Of a stretch of 64,000 nt of DNA, positions 47,459 through 57,202 are shown in pieces. Made by a program: the position numbers and the translations under genes. The stretch lies in contig JAPDFW010000057.1 of assembly GCA_028826165.1 (NCBI GenBank), positions 496,001 to 560,000 of the forward strand, written 5' to 3'. Source of the DNA: Anaeramoeba ignava (lineage: Eukaryota; Metamonada; Anaeramoebidae). Within the stretch, counting starts at the first letter, position 1; each line of letters starts with the position of its first letter. The notes under the pieces were generated by a model. It was not told where the DNA came from. It worked only from the letters and a program-made list of their open reading frames with translations, and ran no database searches.

Positions 47459-47715
47459 TTTAATTCAATTTAATTCAATTTAATTCAATTTGATTTGATT
47501 TGATTTGATTTGATTTGATTTGATTTAATTTAATTCAATTTGATTTGATTTTATTCGATTTAATTCAATTTGAATTAATTTAATTTAATTCAATTTTATT
47601 CGATTTGATTCAATTTGATTTGATTTGAATTCAAAACAAAATTCAAAATTCAATTTAAAAAAAAAATCAATTTATTTTCAAATTTAAAAAATAAATAAAA
47701 ATATTCTTTCTCATT
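47459..47715. repeat. (TTTGA)n / AATTC simple sequence between convergent DOCK and VPS9 genes
   Basis: TTTGATTTGATTTAATTCAATT pentamer-rich sequence runs to ~47630. After that it is A/T-only up to the VPS9 stop. This is a shared 3' region of two convergent genes. No terminator-like signal is identified. Confidence 0.7.
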
Positions 47716-50598
47716 TTAATTTTCTTTCTTTTCTTTCAGAAATGTTTTTAAACATTCAAAATCCTTCTTTAATTTTTGATATTCATGTAATAAATCTTCA
47801 AGTTCTCTTGGTGTTAAATTTCTTGTATTTTCTAAGTTTTGAAATTTGAAATTATCATTTTGAGAAAGAATTTCAGAAACTCTAAGTGATAAATTTTCCT
47901 TTTGATTTCTAGAAATTAAATCTCCATTTGAATAAATAATTTCTCCAGTTTTTAGAGGTTGTTGAATTAATGATTTTGAACTTTTTTTTGAAATTAAATT
48001 TTTTATTGAATTTGGATTTAAATTTGGATTTGAAATTAAATTTTTTATTGGATTTGAATTTGAATTTTTTATTGGATTTAAATTTGAAATTGAAATTGGA
48101 TTTGAAACTGAAATGGATTTTTTTGGATTTAATTTTTTTGGTTTTTTTGATTTTTTTGATTTTGATTTTTTTGAATTTTGTTTTGATTTTTTTGAATTTG
48201 ATTTTTTTGTATTTGAATTTGTATTTAAATTTGTATTTGAATTTGAATTTGTATTTAAATTTGAATTTGGAATTTGATTGGTTGGTTTCAAATAATCAAG
48301 AATTATAAATGAATTTATTGAATCCATTTTTTCTTCATATTCATACTCTTGAATTTCTGAATAATTTCTTAAATATTCATTTGGAGTTGAAATACTTTTT
48401 GAAAGTTGATTTAAATTTAAACTACTTCTTTGATTTATATTTGAATTGCTTCTAAAATTTTTATGTGGACTAATTATTGTATTTGAACGATTTCTTGTTT
48501 TCACATCTGAATTTCGATTTAAATTATTTTCTGAATTTTCATTTAAATTATTTTCTGAATTTTCATTTAAATTATTCTCTAAATTTTCATTTAAATTATT
48601 CTCTAAATTTTCATTTAAATTATTCTCTAAATTTTCATTTAATTCACTTTCAAAATCTTTTCTTGAATCTTTTTCAATCTTTCTTTTAAAATTCTCGTTT
48701 TCAATCATTTGAAAACCTGATTGCTTTTCCAAATCAATTCTTTGACGGTCAGAATATGATTTGTTCTTTATTTTAGTAGGATTTACAGGATAATGAACCA
48801 AATTTATTTGACGCTTTTGATTTGTTTTTCTTTCGAAACTGTTGATATTCTCAAGTGATTTGCCATGAGAATTTGAAGAGTTATCTTGTGATTCATCAGC
48901 ATTTTCATCCTCTTCATTTGAAGAATCATCAAGAATAATAATCTCACTTTTGAATTTAAAAGGAACTTCTGTTTGAGATTTTTTGAGACGTTTTAAATAG
49001 TATTTTTCCTTTGATTCAGGCTTTCGCATGTAATTCTCAAAAATGACTGGATGAACTCGAAGATCTTTTCCTGAAATTTTTTCAAGAAAACCAACAGCAG
49101 ATAATAAATTTGTGTAGAAAAAGCCTGATTTAGTCATCGAAATATCAACACTTTTGCGAAAATAATCGATATATTGAATATTTGAATAAATAAATGGAGG
49201 ATTGACTTGCAAAAGGATATATGAAAAGAAAGAAAGTAAGTTATCGGCTCCACTTTCCATGTTTACTTTCTCGATGATTTGCAGAAGTAGTTGGCACGAT
49301 TGAGCAAGGCATTCCAACTTTTTTTTCGGTGTTTTTTCCATGTTAATTGTGATCAATTTCTGCTTTGATTCCAAAATCATTGCTTCATAATCAAGAACTT
49401 CCACAGGAAGTTGAAAGAAATCAATTGTTAATTGCGGGATTTTGCTGAGTTTTCTCAACCGCACTTTGATTTTTTCGTCCATGATTTTGTTGTTGATTTT
49501 CAAAACTCCAAATAAAAAATCATGCAAATACTCCATAATATAATCTTCAAACAATCCTCGAATATTTGAAATTTTCTCCTTGATTTTTGTCATCAATCCA
49601 CCAAGAAGATCTGGATCTAATAAAACACATCTCCTTTTCAAGGATATTTGCTGAAAAGCATTTAGCGCCCGAAACTCTTTTTGGCTGAATTCGGGTCTAA
49701 ATTTCATCAAACTTGAATGCGAAAAGCATTTTTTGGATAAAGTTGCCACGAAATTCTCAATATATGAGCTTATTTCCTTAATGTCGAAATCACCCATTTT
49801 TTCGACATACTTGATGAAGTATCTGATTTGCAAAGAAATCATTTTATCATCTGGATTGCTTTGGATAAATTTGTCGAGTGATTTGGTGTCTGTGATGAAA
49901 TTCTCTTGCGGTTGTTTTTCATCAATATCATCGATATCCTCGAAAACCCCATCTGAAACATCCAAAAATTCATCGGCAATATTCGCCGATATTTCTTCCT
50001 TGTTAATATTTTCTGATTCTTTTTGCTCTTTTTTTTCCTCAATCTTTAAATCATTTTCCAATCTTGATTTCTTTGTTCTTTTCAGCATTGCTGATGACTT
50101 TATTTGATAACTTTCAGAAATATCAAAAGGTTTATTTATGAAGAATATTGATGTTGTTTTGCAATTCTTCGCAAATTTCATTTTGGATTGACCAATAACT
50201 TCAGGAAGTGATTCAAATTCAACATCCAAATTATTTTCTTGGAATTCCCTCTTAAATATTTCTGATATTTTGTTGTTTTTAATCAATTCTATTATATCTT
50301 CTTCTATTTTTTTCCAAAATTGAACAAGAGTAATTTGTGTTTCGTCTTCCATACTTTTTAAACTTCTAAAAACACCTAAAACTCCATTCAAACAAACAAA
50401 TTGCTTTGGATTTGATTCATTGATAAATATTGTGTGTGTTTCAATCACATTTCTTGTTATTATTATGTTTTTTAATGATTCATTCACTGGCGTTAATATT
50501 GAAAGTTCAAATTCAAGAAAATTCAATAAAAAATCCCCATTTTCTGTAAATGCTCGAAGAAAAATACTTTCTTTTATTTTTCTTTTAAATGGTTTCAT
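47716..50598 (-). CDS. VPS9-domain protein (Rab5-type GEF)
   Basis: A single-exon protein of 960 residues. The VPS9 domain (~residues 430-545) reads TPKKKLECLAQSCQLLLQII, then GADNLLSFFSYILLQVNPP, IYSNIQYIDYFR and FFYTNLLSAVGFLEKI. This aligns with the Rabex-5 pattern SADDFLPTLIYIVLKGNPP...NIQYI...Y.TNL, with the second acidic residue of the DD pair changed to Asn. A preceding helical region (~265-400) matches the helical bundle in Rabex-type GEFs. The C-terminal third is low complexity (LNENLENN repeats and SNTNSNLN) with a final coiled coil. Role: GDP release from Rab5 on early endosomes. No Ras-binding or zinc module is seen. Confidence 0.85.
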   Translation of the reverse strand: MKPFKRKIKESIFLRAFTENGDFLLNFLEFELSILTPVNESLKNIIITRNVIETHTIFINESNPKQFVCLNGVLGVFRSLKSMEDETQITLVQFWKKIEEDIIELIKNNKISEIFKREFQENNLDVEFESLPEVIGQSKMKFAKNCKTTSIFFINKPFDISESYQIKSSAMLKRTKKSRLENDLKIEEKKEQKESENINKEEISANIADEFLDVSDGVFEDIDDIDEKQPQENFITDTKSLDKFIQSNPDDKMISLQIRYFIKYVEKMGDFDIKEISSYIENFVATLSKKCFSHSSLMKFRPEFSQKEFRALNAFQQISLKRRCVLLDPDLLGGLMTKIKEKISNIRGLFEDYIMEYLHDFLFGVLKINNKIMDEKIKVRLRKLSKIPQLTIDFFQLPVEVLDYEAMILESKQKLITINMEKTPKKKLECLAQSCQLLLQIIEKVNMESGADNLLSFFSYILLQVNPPFIYSNIQYIDYFRKSVDISMTKSGFFYTNLLSAVGFLEKISGKDLRVHPVIFENYMRKPESKEKYYLKRLKKSQTEVPFKFKSEIIILDDSSNEEDENADESQDNSSNSHGKSLENINSFERKTNQKRQINLVHYPVNPTKIKNKSYSDRQRIDLEKQSGFQMIENENFKRKIEKDSRKDFESELNENLENNLNENLENNLNENLENNLNENSENNLNENSENNLNRNSDVKTRNRSNTIISPHKNFRSNSNINQRSSLNLNQLSKSISTPNEYLRNYSEIQEYEYEEKMDSINSFIILDYLKPTNQIPNSNLNTNSNSNTNLNTNSNTKKSNSKKSKQNSKKSKSKKSKKPKKLNPKKSISVSNPISISNLNPIKNSNSNPIKNLISNPNLNPNSIKNLISKKSSKSLIQQPLKTGEIIYSNGDLISRNQKENLSLRVSEILSQNDNFKFQNLENTRNLTPRELEDLLHEYQKLKKDFECLKTFLKEKKEN

Positions 50599-50804
50599 TT
50601 TTATCTTAAAAAAAAAAATAAAAAATGAATTTAAAAAAGATTTAAAAAAATGAAAAAAATGAAAAAAATAAAAGTGAAAAAAATTTTTTTTCTTATTTGA
50701 TCAAAAGATTATTTTTTTTTTAAAATAAAAATTAAGGGAAAAAAAATGTTTTTAAATTGAAATTTATTATTTTTAAAAAAAGAAAAAAATCAAATCAAAT
50801 CAAA
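50599..50804 (-). promoter_or_regulatory. VPS9 promoter side and Rab6-like 3' spacer
   Basis: On the minus strand the ~90 bp upstream of the VPS9 ATG contain three TTTTTTCATTTTTT-like units. The right part is (AAATC)n downstream of the Rab6-like stop. Confidence 0.45.
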
Positions 50805-53393
50805 TCAAATCACACAAAAACAATTATTTTGAGTTTTAGATTCTTTTTGTGGTGAATTATCAGAATTATTTGGAAGAGAAATAACTATTTAAAAAATTAA
50901 AAAATTAAAAAATTAAAAATTAAAAAATTAAAAAATTAAAAATTAAAAAATTAAAAAATTAAAAATTAAAAAATTAAAAATTAAAAATCGGATATTTTTT
51001 TTCTTCCAGTTTTACCTTTTTCTTTTGGTTTTTCAATTTCTTGAGGATTTGATTCAATAATTTGATTTGGGAATTTTGAAACTAAAGAAGTACAAAGTTT
51101 TTCAAATAAAAGATTAACATTATGATCAACTTTTGCACTTGTTTCAAGAAAATTGCAATTATTTTGTTTTGCTTTTTTTTCTAATTCTTCAATTGAAATT
51201 AAACGATTATTTGGATCATCCGTTTTATTTCCTACAAGATAAATAATTGCTTCATCTCCTCTTTCGTTTCTAATATCTTCAATCCAATAATCAATGCTAT
51301 TAAAACTTTCTCGATCTTTTATATATTTTATATATATTTTATATATTTTATATATTATATTTTTTATATTTTTTATATTTACTTGTGATATCATAAACTA
51401 TAATTGCTGCTGAAGAATTTCTAATATAAGATGGCATTAAACTTCTAAATTTTTCTTGTCCTATTTAATTGAATTTTAATATTAATATTAATTTTAATTT
51501 AAATAAATAAATAAAATAAACCTGCTGTATCCCAAAGTTGTAATTTAATATAATTTTGATTTAATTTAAAGGATTTTGTTAAGAAATCTGCACCAACAGT
51601 TGCCTATTATTTTTGTATTTAATTTTGTATTTAATTTTGTATTTAATTTTGTATTTAATTTTGTATTTAATTTTGAATTTAATTTTGAATTTAATTTTGA
51701 ATTTAATTTTGTATTTAATTTTGTATTTAATTTTGTATTTAATTTTGTATTTAATTTTGTATTTAATTTTGTATTTAATTTTGTATTTAATTTTGTATTT
51801 AATTTTGAATTTAATTTTGTATTTAATATTGTATTTAATTTTGTATTTAATTTTGTATTTAATTTTGAATTTAATTTTGTATTTAATTTTGAATTTAATT
51901 TTGTATTTAATTTTTGTATTTTAATTTTAAATTTAATTTTGTATTGTATTTAATTTTGTATTTAATTTTGTATTTAATTTTGTATTTAATTTTGAATTTA
52001 ATTTTAAATTTAATTTTAAATTTAATAATTTAATTTTGTATTTAATATTGAATTTAATATTTAATGAATTTAATTTTGTATTTAATTTTGTATTTAATAT
52101 TGAATTTAATTTTGTATTTAATTTTGTATTTAATATTGTATTTAATTTGAATTTAATATTGAATTTAATATTGAATTTATTTAATATTGTATTTAATATT
52201 GTATTTAATATTGAATTTAATATTGAATTTAATTTTGAATTTAATTTTGTATTTAATTTTTGTATTTAATATTGTATTTAATATTGAATTTAATTTTTGA
52301 ATTTAATTTGTATTTAATTTTGTATTTAATTTTGTATTTAATTTTGAATTTAATATTGAATTTAATTTTAAATTTAATTTTTGTATTTAATAATTGAATT
52401 TAATTTTGTATTTAATATTGTATTTATTGAATTTAATATTTAATTTTGTATTTAATTTTGAATTTAATTTTGAATTTAATTTTGAATTTAATTTTGAATT
52501 TAATTTTGAATTTAATTTTGTATTTAATATTGAATTTAATTTTGTATTTAATATTGAATTTAATTTTGAATTTAATTTTGAATTTAATTTGAATTTAATT
52601 TTGTATTTAATTTTGTATTTAATTTTGAATTTAATTTTGTATTTAATTTTGAATTTAATTTTGTATTTAATTTTGTATTTTAATTTTGTATTTAATATTG
52701 AATTTAATTTTTGAATTTAATTTTGTATTTAATTTATATTTAATTTTGTATTTAATTTTGTATTTAATTTTGTATTTAATTTTGTATTTAATTTTGTATT
52801 TAATTTTGAATTTAATTTTGAATTTAATTTTGAATTTAATTTTGTATTTAATTTTAAATTTAATTTGAATTTAATATTAATTATTTAATTTTTTTGTATT
52901 TAATTTTTGTATTTAATTTTGTATTTAATTTTGAATTTAATTTTGAATTTAATTTTTTGAATTTAATTTTGAATTTAATTTTTAAATTTAATTTAATTTA
53001 TATTTATTTTTTGTATTTAATTTTGTATTTAATTTTTATTTAATTTTGTATTTAATTTTGTATTTAATTTTGTATTTAATTTAATATGTATTTAATTTTG
53101 TATTTAATTTTAAATTTAATTTTGAATTTAATTTTGTATTTAATTTTGAATTTAATTTTGTATTTAATTTTGTATTTAATATTGTATTTAATTTTGTATT
53201 TAATTTTGTATTTAATTTTGTATTTAATTTTGTATTTAATTTTGTATTTAATTTTAAATTTAATTTTAAATTTAATTTTTAATTTTACTTGATAGTTTGA
53301 ATCAAATTTATTATACATTAAACGTGTAATTATTGAAGTCTTTCCAACAGCTGTATCACCAAGAAAACAAACTTTATATTTATAACGAGACAT
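50805..53393 (-). CDS. RAB6: Rab6-like small GTPase, five exons
   Basis: Rab6 directs Golgi and retrograde traffic. Exons in coding order: 53289-53393, 51522-51603, 51383-51460, 51016-51315, 50805-50884; GT-AG, phases close at 214 residues. Motifs: [20 protein letters not shown] (G1), [38 protein letters not shown] (with Lys where Rab6 has Arg after QE), [27 protein letters not shown] (G4) and ETSAK (G5). KYKVxFLG, FRSLxPSYI and VGNKTD are Rab6 hallmarks. The last exon ends CFCVI, so the CxC pair is followed by two more residues, unlike canonical CxC-COOH. Intron 1 is 1.7 kb. Confidence 0.9.
50885..51015 (-). repeat. (AAAAATT)n intron 4 of the Rab6-like gene
   Basis: Simple TTAAAAAA units lie between exons 4 and 5. 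If unspliced, the reading frame would end at 50981 without any prenylation cysteine. Confidence 0.6.
51604..53288 (-). repeat. 1.7-kb intron made of 12-bp TTTTGTATTTAA / TTTTGAATTTAA units
   Basis: Roughly 130 units of a 12-bp repeat with T/A variation at one position and occasional length slips separate the Rab6-like switch I residues NYQ and ATVGADF. Apparent ORFs on both strands are stop-free only because of the repeat. Confidence 0.85.
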
Positions 53394-53451
53394 TATTAAA
53401 AATATAAAAATGAAGAAAATGAAAAAAATGAAAAATAAAAATGAAATTTTT
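53394..53451 (-). promoter_or_regulatory. 58-bp spacer between TERT stop and Rab6-like start
   Basis: Read on the minus strand, this short spacer contains TTTTTCATTTTTTTCATTTT and CTTCATTTTT directly before the Rab6-like ATG. The TERT 3' end and the Rab6 promoter must share it. Confidence 0.5.
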
Positions 53452-56400
53452 TTATTTTAATTTTTCTAAATATTTTTGGAATTGAATTGAAATTTCATTT
53501 GAAATATTTTTTAAATTCTGTTCTTTTTTTTGATCAATTTTTCGAATTAATTTTTTAAAATGTTGAATAAAAAATTGAGATTTTCCAGATTTCCATAAAA
53601 AAACATTCAAACAACAATTATAAGCAATAAATAATATTTTGATTTTTCTCATTTTACAATTTTGTTTAATAATTGAAGATGTTGATATTCTTATTGTAGA
53701 TTCAAGTATTTTAATCAAATCAGAATTGAAAATTGAATTTTCTTTGTTTTCATTGAAATTAAAAAAAGGAGGATATAATGTTTTTTGATAGGATTCAAAC
53801 ATGTAATAAAATTGGATTGCAGTTCTTGTAAAAATATAAAATAAATTTTTTTCAATAGCATTTTCTGAATTGATTTCACTATCAAAAAGTATACTTGTAA
53901 TATTATTTAAAGTACTCCAAAGAATTCTTTTTCTGAATTTATCAAGAGTTTTATTTTCAAAAGAGATGTTTAATTGAGAGATGAAATCTATTTTTCAATT
54001 TTTAAATGATTTTTAATTGATTTTTGAATTTTAAAATGATTTTTTATTACCTTCAGATAGCTTTTTAGTAAAATCAAAATTATTCACATTAATTTGAAAT
54101 CCACACCATGAAAATTCTCCATCTTCTGAAACACATGAATTTATCATTTCATTATTGATTTCCAAATCAAAATTCGTTCTTGTTTTTCTGAAATTAATAA
54201 AACTAGAAAATTCACTAAATCCTTCATTCATTCTTTTTAAAAACTTGATCGCTTTTCCTTTATCAGGAGAAACAAACAAAAAATCATCAATAACATTAAC
54301 AAGAAAAGAATATTCCACTTTTTGATCCAAAAATTCTTCAAGATATTTTTTCTTCATTTCAGAATAATACAAACAACAAAGCATCGGAGAAACAACAGAT
54401 CCTTGCGGAATCCCTTTTTTTTGAACATAATACTTCTTTCCAATCTTGATTTTATGCTCTGTAATCAATTTTTTAAACAAACTCATGATTTCTTCTTTTT
54501 TCAAGTTTTTTCCTTTATGATTGTCAACATAAATTGTTCCAACTTCTGATTCAACTAAACTTCCTTCAACAAGTTTAAAAAAATTGAGATATTGATAATT
54601 AGGTGATACTTGATGATGCAAAAGCTTTAAATTGTTGTTGTTATGATATTTGAATGATTGATATTCCCGAACAAAATATTTTTTGTGTTGAATTGTTTTT
54701 TCTAAAATTTTTAATAGTAAATCTTGATTAATTGAATCGAAACTCTTTGTAATATCAACAGAAACAAAGTATAATTTTGGTCTTTGATTGATTGGTAATT
54801 GTTTGAATTTTTGGATTATTGGTTTAATAATTAATGGAAGATGATGAACTCCAAGAAGAGAAGATCCAAATAAATTTTCATTTGATTCCTAATTTAAATA
54901 ATTTAAATAATTTAAATAAATGAAAACGAAAAATTTTAATTTTAAATTTTTTACTCTCTCATAATTTAAAACACGGAAACCATTTTGTAGCATTTGATTC
55001 CAATTCTTTTTATTCCCATATTTCGATAAATTAACTATTGGTCTAAATCCATTTGAAAGTGAATCTTCCTAAAAAAAAAAAGAAAATGAATTAGAAAAAA
55101 AAAAATTTTTTTTTCTTTCTTACTTACTTTGATTTTTGGAATAAGTCTAAAAGTGGAATTTGTTTCTTTTCTGATTTCTTCCTTTAAAACAAAAAAAGAA
55201 AAGAATTTAAATTAAAAGTTGGTTTTCTTTTTTTGCTTTTTTTTTCTTTTGTCAAAAAACAAAAATTACTTCTGAAATTTCAATCTCTTTGAAATGATCT
55301 TCATTTTCCATCTTTTCAAAAAAAGTGTCTTGAATATTAATCCAAATTTCACGACGAAAGAAAATGATAGTATTTTTCTTTCCAACAGACTCAGTACAAT
55401 AAAAGAAAGAGCCAAGAAATTTTGAAAGAAGTTGGAAAATCCAAAAAATAAAAACACAACCAATTAATTTTTGAGTTTGAATCCCTGAGAATTGTTTTGC
55501 CCACAAAAAATCCTGAATTTTGAAATTAGCAAGAAAATAAGAAAGAGACAAACTTTGTTGATGCTTTTAATTGAACTAATGTGTGAATTCCACGGAGAAT
55601 TGCACCTTTATTTTTGTCATTTCCCCAAAGATTTTGGTTGAATAAACTGAGGAAAATTTTCACTATAAATTGAGAAACTTGTTCTTTTGGTGTTGATAAA
55701 TTTGAATATTCAATTAATTTTTGATCGTCAGTTATTTTTTTCAGTCGAATTTGTTTCATTTCACTTGTAAATGGTGAGTATCCATTAAGAATATCCCAAT
55801 ATTGGAGTTTTTTATGTGATTCAATTAGAGAATCCAAAATTTTTGCAATTGAAGAATGTGGATCAAATACATTTTCCAAGTTTGGAATTAATTGCTTTGT
55901 TTTCTCATATTTGGAAAATATTTGTTGAAATAGAAATTTTGCACCATCTTGTTTCATTTTACAAGCAATTGATAATTCATCTAAATATATTATTTAGAAT
56001 AGAAAAAAACCCAAAAAACAATAAACAATAAAATGTTGATTTTTCTTTTGATTTAAAAATTTTTATACGATCGTCAAATAACACTTTTGGTCGAGGAAAA
56101 ACATGCAGATAAAGAAAAGAACTTGATGAAATTATTAAATCTGAAAAATTTGCAGAAAGAGTGTTATTTTTTGGATATTTGATAAGTTTATAAACAGGAG
56201 AACCTGCAACTTGAACAAAACACCAATTTTTTTCTTTGTGAAAAATCCAACAATATCGAAGTAGGAAAAAAAACCCAGAAATCCCAATTTGAGAAAGCAA
56301 ATTCAACCAATTTTGAGTGAAAAAAATTTTGTGAACAGTATTGGGTATTTCACATTGAATTCCATCTAAAACTGGTAATTCAGAAAAATTTGAGTTTGAA

Positions 56401-56849
56401 GAATCCATCTTTTTGATTTTTTAATTCATAAAATGATTTAATTTTTAATTCATAAAATAATAAATAATTTGTTCGTGATTTACTCTTCGATATCCATAAC
56501 AAAATACATTTTCTGGTCGGAATTGAAGACAAAATTCTGAGGAATTAAAAAAATCAAATAATGTTCTTTCAATTAAATTTTGCATTAAAGGAATTAATTT
56601 TGGATTTGAAAATGTTTGCAATTCTTCAGAAATGATAAATTTTTCTGAAATATCAATATTTTCTGGATATCCAATTAATGTTGTTTTGAGAAATTCTTGA
56701 TATTCATTATTTTTTGGTTTGATTTCCTTTTTTTTTATTTTATTAAGTAATTCCTCTAAATTTGATAGATTGGGAATTAATTGTTTTAAGCTTTGAATTT
56801 TTGATTTTTTTTTCTTTAATCTTTTTTTCTTTTGTTTAATTTGAGACAT
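53452..56849 (-). CDS. TERT: Telomerase reverse transcriptase (TERT), eight exons
   Basis: TERT copies telomere repeats from its RNA template in the nucleus. Exons in coding order: 56484-56849, 56069-56408, 55550-55980, 55270-55512, 55128-55181, 54955-55068, 54051-54888, 53452-53987. Every junction is GT-AG and phases close at 973 residues. TEN: RPENVFCYGYRR, NTVHKIFF, VQVAGSPVYKL. TRBD/QFP: FLSLFNQNLWGNDKNKGAIL. T motif: FLGSFFYCTESVGKKNTIIF with FFRREIW. Motif 1/2: FRLIPKIK, FRPIVNLS. Motif A: YFVSVDITKSFDSI (~561). B': KKGIPQGSVVSPMLCCLYY (~673). C: VNVIDDFLFVSP (~717). D: FRKTRTNF. E: WCGFQI. C-terminal extension ~795-973. The catalytic Asp triad is intact. Confidence 0.95.
56409..56483 (-). 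other. TERT intron 1 (75 bp) with in-frame stops and an internal duplication
   Basis: The predicted GTAAAT...AAAAAG intron interrupts TEN between FCYGYRR and MDSSNSN. It is a multiple of 3 in length and both flanking ORFs share a frame, but two in-frame TAA codons make splicing necessary. ATTTTATGAATTAAA occurs twice within it. Confidence 0.7.
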
Positions 56850-57202
56850 TTAAATATTTTTAGAAAAAAATGGAAAATGAAAAATGAAAAATAATTTTGA
56901 TTTTGATTTTAATTTTGATTTTATTTCATAAACAGAAAACATTCTGAATAAAAAATTGATTTTTCAAATTGATTTTGATTTTGAATTTTGATTTTAATTT
57001 AAATTGGATTTTGATTTTGATTTTGAATTTGATTTTGAATTTGATTTTGATTTTGATTTTGATTTTGATTTTAATTTTAAATTTAAATTGGATTTTTAAT
57101 TTAAATTTAAATTTTAATTGGATTTTAAATTTAAATTTAAATTCGATTTTAAATTTAAATTTGATTTTTAATTTAAATTGGATTTTAATTTTAAATTTAA
57201 AT
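56850..57202 (-). repeat. TERT promoter motif and AT-repeat spacer
   Basis: 56850-56890 on the minus strand carries TTTTTCATTTTTCATTTTCC before the TERT ATG. 56885-57200 is TTGATTTTGATTTT/AATTTAAATTGG hexamer-rich simple sequence at the 3' end of the next gene. No further gene is seen. Confidence 0.6.

Noticed and set aside
47839-50107. Plus-strand ORFs inside the VPS9 gene
   Set aside because: They are shadow frames of a conserved minus-strand coding region.
51576-53292. ORFs of NFVFNF, LILYLI and YKIKYKI
   Set aside because: They lie in the Rab6-like intron; the 12-bp unit contains no stop in some frames. The flanking exons splice in phase across them.
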